Source: Acanthaster planci (Eukaryota > Echinodermata > Asteroidea > Valvatida > Acanthasteridae). Taken from it: a stretch of 18,856 bases of DNA. Shown piece after piece: positions 1-9,952 of the stretch. The stretch covers positions 670,928 to 689,783 of the forward strand of contig NW_019091384.1 of NCBI RefSeq assembly GCF_001949145.1, in the 5' to 3' direction. How positions within the stretch are numbered: the first letter of the stretch is position 1; every line of letters starts with the position of its first letter. A program made the position numbers and the translations under genes. The notes below the pieces were generated by a model. The model did no database searches and was not told the origin of the DNA. It saw only the letters and a list, made by a program, of their open reading frames with translations.

Positions 1-55
1 GTACATGTACAAGGATGGTACCGGGTATGCAAAAAAACAAATTGGTTCTTTTCAG

Positions 56-190
56 GGAGTGGCAACTGTTCAAATAATGAAAGCTTCAGGAATGCTACTA
101 GAGTCCAGCTCTGAAGCAACCACAATCTGTCTGGAGTGCTTCCCACCTCCCCCTCCCACCCACGAGATGTCGGTGACGTCCGTTTGCTGA
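56..190 (+). CDS. Candidate 3'-terminal exon of a gene entering from the left
   Basis: The string TTGGTTCTTTTCAG ending at 55 is a good acceptor, and the following frame is open for 44 codons to TGA at 188-190. It reads GVATVQIMKASGMLLESSS and later has a short Pro run (FPPPPPTHE). The composition is unlike the TACATG-derived peptides elsewhere. A second frame is also open for about 19 codons, so the frame choice is not certain. No family is recognised and no convincing polyadenylation site follows. Confidence 0.25.
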   Translation, partial: GVATVQIMKASGMLLESSSEATTICLECFPPPPPTHEMSVTSVC

Positions 191-458
191 GCAGTACAGT
201 ACAGGCACATGCCCACTGGCATGTTTAGACTGTGAAAACCTCTTCAGGATTCACTGGAGATCAATAAGGCACCGTGACTGTGCCTGGTAAGAGCGCATAG
301 CTGAAGAGCTTATCTCAAGTGCAAGCATCCAGTATGGATGTCAAGTTCATACATGTACATACATGGATTGAATTCATTCCTCACCTCTTCAAAATGTAGC
401 CTGGTACCATAAAGTCTTAAAATATTTGGTTTGAACCCGGAGGCACACTAATGCTACT
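191..458. other. No recognisable feature
   Basis: Unique-looking sequence with a few isolated TACATGTA words near 350-365. No splice-bounded frame, RNA gene or repeat structure could be supported. Confidence 0.5.
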
Positions 459-646
459 GTACACGTGCACACCGGTACTTACATGTACCGGTACATATAC
501 ATGTGCATGTACATGTACTGTACATGTACAGGTACACTGAAGATTGATACTACCGGTAGTTGGACAAGTTGTACATGGCATAATACACATACATACCGGT
601 TCTGTACATGTGCATGTACTGTACATAATAAGTACAGGTACACAGA
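459..646. repeat. Degenerate TACATG array with ACCGGT interruptions
   Basis: Repeated TACATG/GTGCATG words are interspersed with four copies of the palindrome ACCGGT (471, 487, 552, 595). Open frames on either strand translate to Met-Tyr-His-Val-Cys-Thr low complexity and are by-products of the repeat. Confidence 0.9.
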
Positions 647-897
647 TCATGTATAGACATGTGCATGTACACCTGTACATGTCTAGACATGTGCATGTAT
701 AGACATGTGCATATACATGTATAGACATGTGCATGTATAGACATGTGCATGTACATGTATAGACATGTACATGTACATGTTTATACATGTGCATGTACAT
801 GTACATGTCTATACATGTGCATGTACATGTACATGTATAGACATGTGCATATACATGTACATGTACATGTATAGACATGTACATGTACTGGTACAAC
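647..897. repeat. TACATG array with TAGACATGTGCATGTA higher-order unit
   Basis: About 250 bases are built almost only from TACATG-type words. TAGACATG recurs at least seven times. Successive spacings in the left half are 16, 22, 16 and 22 bases, i.e. a 16-base unit with or without one extra ACATGT hexamer. This is the most regular array in the window. The long reverse-strand open frame across it is low-complexity and not called. Confidence 0.95.
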
Positions 898-1406
898 TGC
901 AAAATGATCAACTTTGAAGATTTATTTAACAATAAGGTACAAGTACGGATACTCTCTTTACATGTACTTTTGAGTATTATTTTAGAAGGATGCTACCCAG
1001 TACATGTACAACTTTCCTGATGATTATTAATAACATGAAATAGCAGTCAACACAGATAGGCCTATATGTACATGTACATGTACATTCGAAATTTCTGTAC
1101 TCTGAACTCATTCCTACATGTATGGTTTAGTTCTTTTGGGAGGCATTACCCTGTACTTCAAGACCTCTTTCATGGAGCAGCCACCTTGCTTTTCTATAAT
1201 TCAAAGCAATGTAACCAAACTGAGGCTGGAAGGACAAACAGTATTTGTTCCCTTTTATCGATATGCAAAGTTGTATCACATTGCCAATGGGTCTACAGGG
1301 AAGACAAAGATAGCAGCATCTTGATAAAGGTCTATGGGTTGCTCAAGACAGACACATGAAAATATAATTATAAATGCTCGTTACAGGTAACAAATGTGAA
1401 TAAATA
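898..1406. other. No gene recognised; short TACATG run at 1065-1085
   Basis: Apart from one short run (1065-1085) and a TAGGCCTA word near 1059, this stretch looks unique. Two overlapping + strand frames (1066-1359) are open but neither has an identifiable motif or convincing splice sites. Confidence 0.5.
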
Positions 1407-1505
1407 CACTGTACACCATGTACATGTATGCGTATGATATGTGTACACCATGTACACCATGTGCATGTACGTGAATGTGTACCGGTGTACCAGTATACCG
1501 GTATT
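1407..1505. repeat. TACACCATG / TACATG array ending in two ACCGGT words
   Basis: GTACACCAT is repeated three times, mixed with TACATGTA and TGCATGTACGTG, followed by ACCGGT at 1481 and 1497. It is a local variant of the window-wide word family. Confidence 0.85.
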
Positions 1506-2340
1506 GCACAAATTTTTACACACACAAAGTACAGGTACAACTGACTTTTGTGTAATTCACACTTTACAGTAAATGTACATGACCATAAATTTTTATAACC
1601 ATCCATATGCATAAGCATGTACAGTATACAGGGTTGTTTAGCTTCTCTATTTGTAGACTTCAAATTTGATGCAAGGTACCAGTACCATCCATAGAAACAA
1701 ATTTTCATGCATTATGCAGTGGAAAATACCGGTACATGAAAAATTGATACATGTAGATGTACACGTGAAAAGTAGTTTCAAAAAATCATGCACGTGCGGT
1801 TCGTGTACATGTACATATGTTGAGCTCAGTAACTCTTACGCAGCCTGCAAGCACTACAATACAGGACATGTACAACATTTAACATACACATAGAAACTCT
1901 TGAAATGGTAACTTTCAAGACAAATTTGCTCGAAGGGTGTCTACATTTCAGGTTTATAAAAATACAAACCTCCAACACGAACCTTCATGCCTCAACTTCA
2001 TTTTCAATTTTTGTTTCACTATTTAAAAGGGAGTTTGCTGCCTTTTTGGTTTTCAAGCTTTTCAGTATTTCCACATTCATAAGCAAAACTGAGATGTCAT
2101 CCCAGGAAGAAATCTCAATGTTACATGTACATTAGTTTGTGCACAAAAAACTGCTGACTCATTAAATTTTAATAGCCTAAATTTCTTCTTTGACAGTTCA
2201 TTGTTGTGTGAGTACAAAGCAATCAACAAACAAAAAACTCAATCTCAGAAGTGCTTTCTGCGAGTAAGTTCTGGTTTCACAATTTAATTTGATTAACCCT
2301 AACCATGCTGACCCCAATAAGGTTATGAAAGATTTCAATG
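1506..2340. other. No gene recognised; scattered TACATG words
   Basis: AT-rich sequence with isolated TACATGTA words near 1575, 1750, 1805, 1868 and 2123. Short open frames are present on + but none shows a family motif or a splice-bounded structure. Confidence 0.5.
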
Positions 2341-2385
2341 GTCCCTAGGGGGTTGATACTACATGTACATGTACTACATGTACAT

Positions 2386-2717
2386 ACCTGTGTCTTGTAT
2401 ACATGTAACATGGGGCACAGGTAACGGTACTAGTACCTGAGTGCAGTGCGTGTACATAGAGAATACTGCGGTCAAACTACATGTACTACATGTAGTACCC
2501 GTATGTAGTACATGTACCTGTCTCTTTTATATATGTGGTAATAAAATGCACAGGTAACGGTACTAGTACCTGAGTGCAGTACATGTACATAGAGAATACT
2601 GTGGTCATACTACATGTACCGTAAATGTAGTACCTGTGTCTTTTAAACATGTAGCAATAAAAGGCACAGGTACCGGTACTAGTACCCGAGTACAGTACAT
2701 GTACGTGTATACTACAC
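2386..2717. repeat. Three-copy tandem repeat, unit about 116-130 bp, with palindromic core
   Basis: Copies begin at ACCTGTGTC-like strings at 2386, 2516 and 2632. The anchor GCACAGGTA is at 2415, 2548 and 2664, giving spacings of 133 and 116 bases. Shared blocks in order are ACCTGTSTCTT, GCACAGGTAMCGG, the perfect 12-base palindrome GGTACTAGTACC, GTACATGTAC and, in copies 1 and 2, TAGAGAATACTG followed by GGTCA. Copy 3 is cut short before the TAGAGAATACTG block. TACATG words are embedded throughout. No gene is inferred. Confidence 0.9.
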
Positions 2718-2742
2718 AAATACATGTACCAGTACAATACAA

Positions 2743-2772
2743 AATCTGACAAAATGTAATCTGACAAAATGT
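2743..2772. repeat. Perfect 15-bp tandem duplication
   Basis: AATCTGACAAAATGT occurs twice with no spacer (2743-2757, 2758-2772), just right of the larger three-copy repeat. A recent replication-slippage event is the simplest explanation. Confidence 0.9.
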
Positions 2773-3610
2773 GCCCAAGGTTGAAACTTTTGAGTCTTTT
2801 TTTGACCTTCACCTTGAACCTACATCTTCTAAAAAAAAATTACATTACCTGAATTCAAGCAATGTGGATTTCCAGCACTGAATCATCTGCCTATCTGCCC
2901 ATCTGCTGTGATGTTTGTCCCACGGCGGCACGTATCGATTTTATTCACACACCTACACATAATGACTTGAAGGTTCATGAAGCAAACTTTTCATCTTCTC
3001 AGGAAATTTTTGTTCACTTTCCATCGGTGAAATAAACAAACTTCTATTCTGCTGTACAAAATCATAAACAATTGTAACTGTAAGCACGCAGGCAGCAAGA
3101 GCGAGAGAAAACTAGACATGCGAACCAGCCCGGATTTACGTTTATATTGCCAGGTACACTTTGCAAATGCTTGTCTCTTATACTGCATCTTATATTATGA
3201 ACTTACCGGTATGATGGGCACTCACAAGCATTTTACTTTATACATGTACATGTACGGCAAGGAAGAAAATTTATGGAATTTTTGCAACAACGTGGAATGT
3301 ATACATTTCATCTTGCTGAATGCCAGAAATGCATTGTAGCAAAACTGTAATTAAAACATCAAGCATGTGGATGCAACATATCCATACACAGTACACACAT
3401 TGTTCATGTACATGTACACGTACACATGTGCCTCTGGCATTTTGAAATCTGGAATCTTAAAAATGTGCCGTCTGCATGAGTCCCGTAATGTGTAAGTAAT
3501 TTGGGGGTACTGCTCCTAAATTTGGAAATACACATAAAAAATACCGGCACAAAAATGAAGAGTTGACAGCTTGAACTGTTCACTTTTCAATCCTCAGTAT
3601 GCCGGTGTAA
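2773..3610. other. No gene recognised
   Basis: Mostly unique AT-rich sequence with short TACATG runs at about 3240-3255 and 3405-3428. Short open frames on both strands near 2991-3339 overlap one another and carry no recognisable motif. Confidence 0.5.
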
Positions 3611-3618
3611 CATACTGT

Positions 3619-3652
3619 TACATGTACGTGCACACGTACATGTACATATACA
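3619..3652. repeat. Short TACATG / TACGTGCACACGTACATG array
   Basis: A run of TACATG-type words in which every deviation (ATG to GTG, TAC to CAC) is a transition, so the strand keeps strict purine-pyrimidine alternation for about 30 bases. Confidence 0.85.
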
Positions 3653-3666
3653 AGTCCATGTGTACC

Positions 3667-3742
3667 AAATCCTGGCCGATATGAACGACAAGCCAGGATG
3701 TAATTTTATGATAAATCCCTGTATTATATAAGGCCAGGATTT
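3667..3742. repeat. 11-bp inverted repeat (AAATCCTGGCC / GGCCAGGATTT)
   Basis: The arms at 3667-3677 and 3732-3742 are perfect reverse complements, 54 bases apart. A partial third copy (GCCAGGAT near 3702) lies between them. It could be the remnant of a small foldback element; no target-site duplication is visible. Confidence 0.6.
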
Positions 3743-3959
3743 ATTATGTACATGTATGCGATGGATCTGATGCACAGCTGCACAATTTTCTTGAGATTGA
3801 TATCACCACACATGCAGTCAGTGGCGCAGCTGAACTTCTTTAATTTTAGTGTGAACTAAACATAAACATCGGGTAATGAACACCGTTGCTGTTAAAGTGC
3901 TTGTATTAAACCAAATTACATGTGAACTGCAAAAAGAATTACAACAAAGATGACCCGAA

Positions 3960-4045
3960 AGTACATGTACATGTACATGCATGTACATGTACTGTTACAT
4001 GTAGGCGGACATACATGTACATGTACCGTACATGTACAGTACACC
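3960..4045. repeat. TACATG array
   Basis: TACATGTACATGTACATGCATG-type sequence with ACTGT and CCGTACATG interruptions. A further short stretch of the same words follows at 4106-4137. Open frames over it are low-complexity artefacts. Confidence 0.9.
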
Positions 4046-4335
4046 TGCAGGTGCCTATGGTTGAGAATTTACTGGTACCTGCATCTTGTAAGATGATTAC
4101 AGTGTACGGTACATGTACATACATGTACATGTACGTACATCATTGTCCACTTACATGCACATGTACAGGGACTGATAGAGATTGCTCTTTATCTTTGTAA
4201 TCACATCAACACCTGTGCTATGGATCAAAATACCTTAAACCCCCAAAAATGAGAACAATCATAAACATCTGTGTTCTAAAGAGAATGCATACTAGTACAT
4301 GTGACACACATTCATGGTGTATTCACATACATACA

Positions 4336-4384
4336 TTGTACATGTACAAGTACATGTACAAGTACATGTACCGGTACATGTGGA
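4336..4384. repeat. TACATGTACAAG array ending in ACCGGT
   Basis: TACATGTACAAG is repeated, followed by TACATGTACCGGTACATG. It is a local 12-base variant of the hexamer array. Confidence 0.85.
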
Positions 4385-5555
4385 CCTGTATTGGCAGGTT
4401 CCTCCAAATATGGACCATTAGACAATGTTCAACTTTGGGGGTTCATATTTCCTGAAGTGAACAGCAGTGAATTACATGTAATTCCCAATGTCTCATGAAA
4501 TGAGGGAAATCATGGCTGATATCTGGAACAATGATTACTGTGTCCATCATCTTTCATCTTAATCAGAGTTGATTGATTAAAATCTCGAACGTCAGCATTT
4601 TTGAAGGACGTGAACAACCTGTTGAAATCCTAGCCAAAAGTTGCCAGGAAGTGATAATCCCGGCGGTTATTTCAAACAGATTAATATGTGGTGAGAGGTG
4701 ATAATTTTCACACATATTAAAACCATAGGCACAAATTTAAAAATACATGTACTTCTCACAACTAATCGGGTCCCAAGGTTGGCAGTTGCGAACCTCATTC
4801 GATTCTGTCAAAAAAATCGACTGCAAAAAACAATGAGTAAAATCAAAATCGATGTACAACACATGAACACAAGCTTTAAAAAAGCACCCCCAAACATGCC
4901 AAATAGCAACCCCGAACCATTATCCTTTTATGACTGGACCGATCACATTTTCTTCAAACATTTCTGAAAACCGCAGTCCAAAATACCGATCATGGTGATT
5001 TTGCGGCTTCTGTCATTATCTCACAGAGACGTTAGAGAAACGTTTTGCTGCATCATGGGCTGTTTGACCTTTGACGTCAACCCAGATAGGGCGCCCTCCT
5101 TTTCATTCGATATTCTTGAGCCCCTCCACGGAATGGTGACGCTCCAAGATTTTTCTCTTCATACCAAGGTTTCTGAAAGAAAATCTGTCATACTGAATGA
5201 TGTTGACCATGTTGACGTAAAACTTGAAATGAATTTAACTCCATCTGATTTTCACTGGAAGCCAGACAAATGTCCACCAACAGTAAACAGTATGCTTAAT
5301 TATCCCCAAATATTCACTTTTATAAATCTGAAGGTGCTAATTTGTATTTTACAAAATCAGAGTCACTCTTTTAGAAATTTTGAAAAATGACATGCGGAGT
5401 TGCATTTTGGTCCATTTTATGAAGAACATGCCACATGAAAAATACATGTACAGTATGTACATGTAGTTCCATAGAAATTTGAAAAATAATCACTTTGAAC
5501 AATAGGTGTACACATATAGATGTACACTGTATGTACAGTATTTAACTGATTAAAC
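4385..5555. other. Long stretch with no recognised gene
   Basis: This is one of the longest parts of the left domain nearly free of TACATG words. A + strand frame of 132 codons (4992-5390) begins MVILRLLSLSHRDV; it has ordinary composition but no motif I recognise, and its 3' half becomes AT-rich like intergenic DNA. Regulatory-type words (CRE, DR1-like) sit at 5065-5079. I cannot support a gene, although an unrecognised first exon is possible. Confidence 0.4.
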
Positions 5556-5567
5556 CAAACATGTCAT

Positions 5568-5648
5568 ACATGTACATGTATACGTACCAGTACATGTACA
5601 TGTATATTAAGCATACTACCGGTACATACATGTACATGTACAGTACAC
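5568..5648. repeat. TACATG array
   Basis: TACATGTACATGTATACGTACCAG words with one ACCGGT near 5619. The reverse-strand open frame over it has the usual His-Val-Tyr-Cys low complexity. Confidence 0.9.
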
Positions 5649-6309
5649 ATCAATGGAAAACTTTCAATATTACACATGTATAAAATATGAACACTATACC
5701 CATGTATGTACAAGATCCCAAAATCACACTGCTCAGTGGAAACAAGACAATAAAAATACCAATAAATTACTAGTAATACAGTGCCGTACATTTTCAATTT
5801 ACTTACACTGTAAAAAGGCACTACAGTCCACAACGCTGATAGTACCGGTAGGCTGTTCGCACACTATGTGTAGCTAACATCATTATACCATCTATGCCCC
5901 ACAGCTTCTCTCGACCCATTTCAAAGTCATTCTATCCTAATCAAATATACATCGGTCTGTTCAGTGGCCATGTGAATCTGCATTTGTGTATGGTGGCCCA
6001 TTTCTACATGTAAATGCTATCTTGATTCCCAAAGAGCAACGTTTGTTTTTGTTTCTTAAGTTTGCTGAGATTTGGAAATTTGGTATGGACGGTACAACTG
6101 TACAAGACACTCAAAACCCTCTCATGTACAGTACATGTATATGTAAAATTTAAAACTGTACTGCAATTAGGGCAAAGTGCAACAATTTCATTTAATAAAA
6201 AAGACAGGCAAAGTTGAAGAGGTGAGGTTACATTATTTTTACATGCTGTTATTTTTGCTTTCAGCCAATATGAACAAACTGGTTTATGCATAAAATGTTT
6301 GTTCACTAT
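5649..6309. other. No gene recognised
   Basis: AT-rich sequence with occasional TACATG words and one ACCGGT near 5844. The reverse-strand frame across 6004-6405 runs into the following array and shows no family motif. Confidence 0.5.
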
Positions 6310-6445
6310 TCTCTCAGGTGCATGTTCATGTTCATGTACATGTACTTGAACATACCAGTACATGTACTGTACATGTGCAGTGTACACGTCCATGTACATG
6401 TACACTGTACATGTTTGAGTACAATTTACTGTACTGGTACATGTA
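6310..6445. repeat. TTCATG / TACATG array
   Basis: GTTCATGTTCATGTACATG grades into TACATGTACTGTACATGTGC, so the array includes the variant TTCATG hexamer at its left end. Confidence 0.85.
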
Positions 6446-7180
6446 TTTTTTAATCAAGGTGTCTGTCCTGCTTGAGTGCATGAGTCCAAATGAGGTGGTA
6501 ATATATCACGTACCGGGAGCAGAAACACCATCACCCAAAGTTCTGCATGCCATTGGACTGAAGATGGGAGCAACGATGCACCGGTACACAGCATGCAAGT
6601 TCCTTAATCATGTGACTGGGTCACTTTACTGCTCCTTTGACAGTTCTTACAGTACTTTGGCAGGGAACCTGCTAGACTACCTGTACATGTTCGGCATTAC
6701 GGTACATGTACGTGTTCCGTGCCTTACAAGTATCGGTACTGTACACCCTTCTGACTTACATGTACATGTAAATACCATAAACACTCAAGACACTGATCTT
6801 TTTAAAAAAATATATGTATTGGCATTTTACACGTGTATCATTGTGTAGCATTTGTATACCAATACAGTACATGTACACGTACTTCTCTAACTGCTGGTAT
6901 TACTAGTATTGAGTTAGTTGCCCTCACACTGAGATTGCGCACATGTACATGTACATGAACCTGGAGGCCTGACAGGTGCTGTTGATATTTTGAGAGCTGT
7001 ATTGATACATGTATGTTGGTTGGACAATTTGCCCGAGCATCCTTGATTTTGTTCGGACAAACACAATAAGTGCTCAGAAAATGTACAATGTCCGAGCGTA
7101 ATTTCACCCTCTGTAAAGTATGTACATTATGTGTGTCTCAAACCTAAGAAGAAAAGTGGACAGGTTCCAATAGGCCATTA
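6446..7180. other. Mixed unique sequence; uncertain + strand open frame
   Basis: After TTTTTTAATCAAG (an acceptor-like string) a + strand frame reads VSVLLECMSPNEVVIYHV and stays open to 6846. The first 60 or so codons have non-repetitive composition, while the later part runs through TACATG words. No family is recognised and no donor is convincing, so I leave it as uncertain. Short TACATG runs lie near 6870-6885 and 6941-6955. Confidence 0.3.
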
Positions 7181-7183
7181 TAC

Positions 7184-7217
7184 AGGTACATGTACATGTA
7201 CATGTACCAGTACATGT
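7184..7217. repeat. TACATG array
   Basis: An uninterrupted GTACATGTACATGTACATGT run followed by ACCAGTACATG. Confidence 0.9.
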
Positions 7218-7407
7218 TACAAAATCTAAGACAATCCCATGAGACATTAGGTTTGTGTGGGTATTAGTGATTAGCACTGGAGGAACCAGCCTCTGCTTGT
7301 TTCAACATTACTTTTTTGTCCCTAAAACCAAGAATTTTCCACAATTTCACTGTCTGTTGACAAGGCTGCAACACGCAGTTTAATTTTCAGCCCTATCATA
7401 ACATTAC

Positions 7408-7497
7408 TACATGTACATGTACAGGTATACATGTACATACCGTACTGTACATGTACATGTACACTGTACATATAAATTAAACATGTGCACATGTACA
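7408..7497. repeat. TACATG array
   Basis: ACATGTACATGTACAGG with ACCGTACTGTACATG interruptions. Frames on both strands across it are low-complexity. Confidence 0.9.
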
Positions 7498-8050
7498 ACA
7501 GTTTTCCAATATCAGTCAGTGTCAGTGCACGTCTTCTCAAGTCACTCTCATCTACAGTCAACAGCACTGTCATCATCAAAAGTTTTTTCCTTAAGCACAA
7601 CTCCTGTACTCTCATAAATATTTACCGGTAATTAATGCCAGTAGAAATCACCCACATGTACACGTAAACAGTATGCATACATGTACATGTATCTTCATGT
7701 ACACTATCACAATCACTGACCATCAAATTCACCAGAGTGCTACATGAACATGTATAACCACCTTTACCACTCCCTTCATCACCACTTCTGGTCAACATCA
7801 CCACCATCCTCATCATTTCTCTTTTTCATCAGAAACAGACCATCAACACCATACCAACAGAAAATGAGAAATCGCAATCTCCAATCTCAATGCACAGAAA
7901 CACCAAACATCTTTTCCTTTATGTATCAATGCATGTACCTATCGGATGAACAGGGACACAAATTTAAATATGCAAGAGTTTCCTTTCATTGTTCATCAGG
8001 GGGTATGAATGAATACCGTACATGTACCTGTAGGTCATACCCCCTTATGA
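7498..8050. other. Unique-looking stretch with competing weak exon signals
   Basis: A strong-looking + acceptor (TTTCTCTTTTTCATCAG ending at 7832) is followed by two open frames. Reverse-strand frames over 7500-7816 also have non-repetitive composition. Nothing links these into a gene model and no family is recognised. A 10-bp hairpin lies at 7999-8044. Confidence 0.3.
7999..8044. repeat. 10-bp inverted repeat with 26-base loop
   Basis: GGGGGTATGA at 7999-8008 and TCATACCCCC at 8035-8044 are perfect reverse complements. The loop contains a GTACATGTAC palindrome. A DNA foldback or RNA hairpin is possible; function unknown. Confidence 0.6.
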
Positions 8051-8200
8051 AATGAGATTAAATAAATGCAGATAAATACATGTATACAGTGCGACACATC
8101 ATGCTCATTAGCAGTACGTACGTCACCTCAGTCTCTCTGCAAATATTCTACGAATTGGATTCAAACACTGGATTTATTATTTTTTTTCTCCCTTTGCAAG

Positions 8201-8282
8201 AGACACATGCCCACAGTAAGCTGACCTTATTCATCACCAATAATATCGTGACACCAACTCCCGGAGGCAGACGTGCAGGCTC
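8201..8282 (+). CDS. Candidate internal exon of an unrecognised gene
   Basis: An 82-base segment lies between a strong acceptor (a T/C run ending CTCCCTTTGCAAG at 8200) and a consensus donor GTGAGT (8283-8288). The frame that stays open reads ETHAHSKLTLFITNNIV, then TPTPGGRRAGS, using phase 1 in and phase 2 out. It lies in a stretch free of TACATG words and its GC content rises relative to its flanks. I recognise no protein family and cannot find a partner exon, so this is a prediction from splice signals and composition only. Confidence 0.3.
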
Positions 8283-8830
8283 GTGAGTAGAGAAAATGCA
8301 CCCAATGGAATATCCACCCCTCACCGATGACACGCATCACGCATAGACAGCATTCTGGCTGACTCATGGATTAGAAAGCTCATTAGCATTCTGGCAACCA
8401 GACCCAGTGGACTACGCAATATTGATGCTAAAGCAGACTCTCAGATGTACAGTAGCAGTTGTTAAGTCCCAGGGGAGCTGAATTCTTTAAAAGTCAATTA
8501 ATCCTTGATTACATGTGTGTTCAACTCTTATTGACTTCACTCTGGCTTGATTTTTAGATACTATACATTCATACCAAACAAGCAAATTTGGCATTTTATG
8601 TTAGACCTCTATAAAAACTTACAATGCACATGTACATACATGTACATATACAAATGTAAGGATACTGAATAACTTTCATTTAATAACTCATTAATGTATT
8701 TGTAAACACATGTACACGTGTGTACACGTTAAACGCATTTTTGGTCAGTTTTTCCTTGCTCATCAACACAGCTGAATTACAGACTACTCGTACCACATGA
8801 CACACAGAGGCACAGTTTTTAAAATTCAAT
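8283..8830. other. Low-repeat non-coding stretch, possibly regulatory
   Basis: Few TACATG words occur between about 8100 and 8625. AGCATTCTGGC is present twice (8349, 8385) flanking an AP-1-type TGACTCA (8360-8366), with ATTA-core words nearby (GCTCATTAG, CAATTAATC). This is suggestive of a cis-regulatory module but could be coincidence. Confidence 0.25.
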
Positions 8831-8847
8831 TTCCATACAGTAATTAA

Positions 8848-8876
8848 CTACATGTACATGTACACGTATACACGCA
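8848..8876. repeat. TACATG array with TACACGTATACACG tail
   Basis: A short strictly alternating purine-pyrimidine run of TACATG words and transition variants. Confidence 0.85.
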
Positions 8877-9180
8877 AGTTGGCATACACCTACAGGGTGT
8901 ACTCAAGAAGCAATTTATATGTAGACCAGCAATGGCACAAATGTATGTACATGTACCATACTGGTACGGTACAAGCAGTTGTGGGGACTAGTACACACAA
9001 GATAGACGATAGGTGTGAGTACCCAATTTGATACTGGGGCAACTGGTCGTCCAAACAACTCAGTCCAAAACTTCCTAACCCCCCAAAATATTGTTCCCTC
9101 AACCCAGGGCAGGCCAGGACACAGGTACATGTACATGAACATGTGCATGATGCTGTGAACATTTATCCTGGTACACTACA
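8877..9180. other. No gene recognised
   Basis: Two overlapping reverse-strand frames cover this interval (8890-9162). Their C-terminal parts are ordinary in composition but carry no recognisable domain, and their N-terminal parts are TACATG-derived Cys-Thr-Met. Confidence 0.5.
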
Positions 9181-9189
9181 TAGGCCATG

Positions 9190-9505
9190 ATATACATGTA
9201 CGTGTGCACGTACAATGTACCACTGCTTGTAAAAATGTACATGTACATGTACGTGTACTACTGTCACTACTACAGTACATGTACATGTAGTTTTGTATAA
9301 TACATGTACAAGTACTGTAGGCCTACATGTATGTACTGGTATGTACATGTACTAGTGTACCTGTACATGTACGGTACATGAACCGGTACAAATACATGTA
9401 CCATTGAATGCAAGAAGGAACCATTTAATAACATACATGTACACATGTTCATGAGTATGAATCTACCGTTACATGAACATGTATGTACATGTACATGTCC
9501 GCTAG
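9190..9505. repeat. Large cluster of TACATG arrays
   Basis: More than 300 bases are dominated by TACATG, TACGTG and TACTAGTG words, with one TAGGCCTA near 9320 and one ACCGGT near 9382. All open frames over it are low-complexity. Confidence 0.9.
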
Positions 9506-9945
9506 TTTGGCAGACTAGCAGTACTTACTACAGTGTCCCTCAAATCCTGCAAATTCAACTGCATGTGCTTACGTACTACCGGGGTACAAAAACAGCAGCT
9601 GGTACACTGTACTATATGTACATGTACATGTATGTGCGTGTCTGTGCTTGAAGTGACCTAAGTTCTGTACATCATTGAATACGAGTTTGACAGATTCAGA
9701 TTTGCATACTCTTTGATTCAGCATACACGTACATGTACATCAAATTACACATGTTCTGATAAATGACCTTGCCTACCCTATTCTGATCTTGTAGGAAGAT
9801 GATTGTTGATACTGTATCTGAACGCTCAGCTCTTTCTGAAGACAGCTTTTAATATTCCCATCTGGCATTCTGACTATTGCAAATTCAGTTCTTATGGCAA
9901 ACTCAAAATCTAATCAAGTGCAACTCCCTTGTGAGTGGCCTACAT
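9506..9945. other. No gene recognised; short array at 9616-9640
   Basis: Unique AT-rich sequence with a short TACATG run at about 9616-9640 and another at about 9726-9741. No supported frame. Confidence 0.5.
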
Positions 9946-9952
9946 GTACTGT

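Noticed and set aside
647-897. CRISPR-like array
   Set aside because: Repeats are contiguous and degenerate with no unique spacers, and the host is eukaryotic.
417-932. Long reverse-strand open frame of 171 codons
   Set aside because: It is translated TACATG array (repeating Met-Tyr-His-Val-Cys-Thr). Open length is explained by the absence of stop words in the repeat, not by coding.
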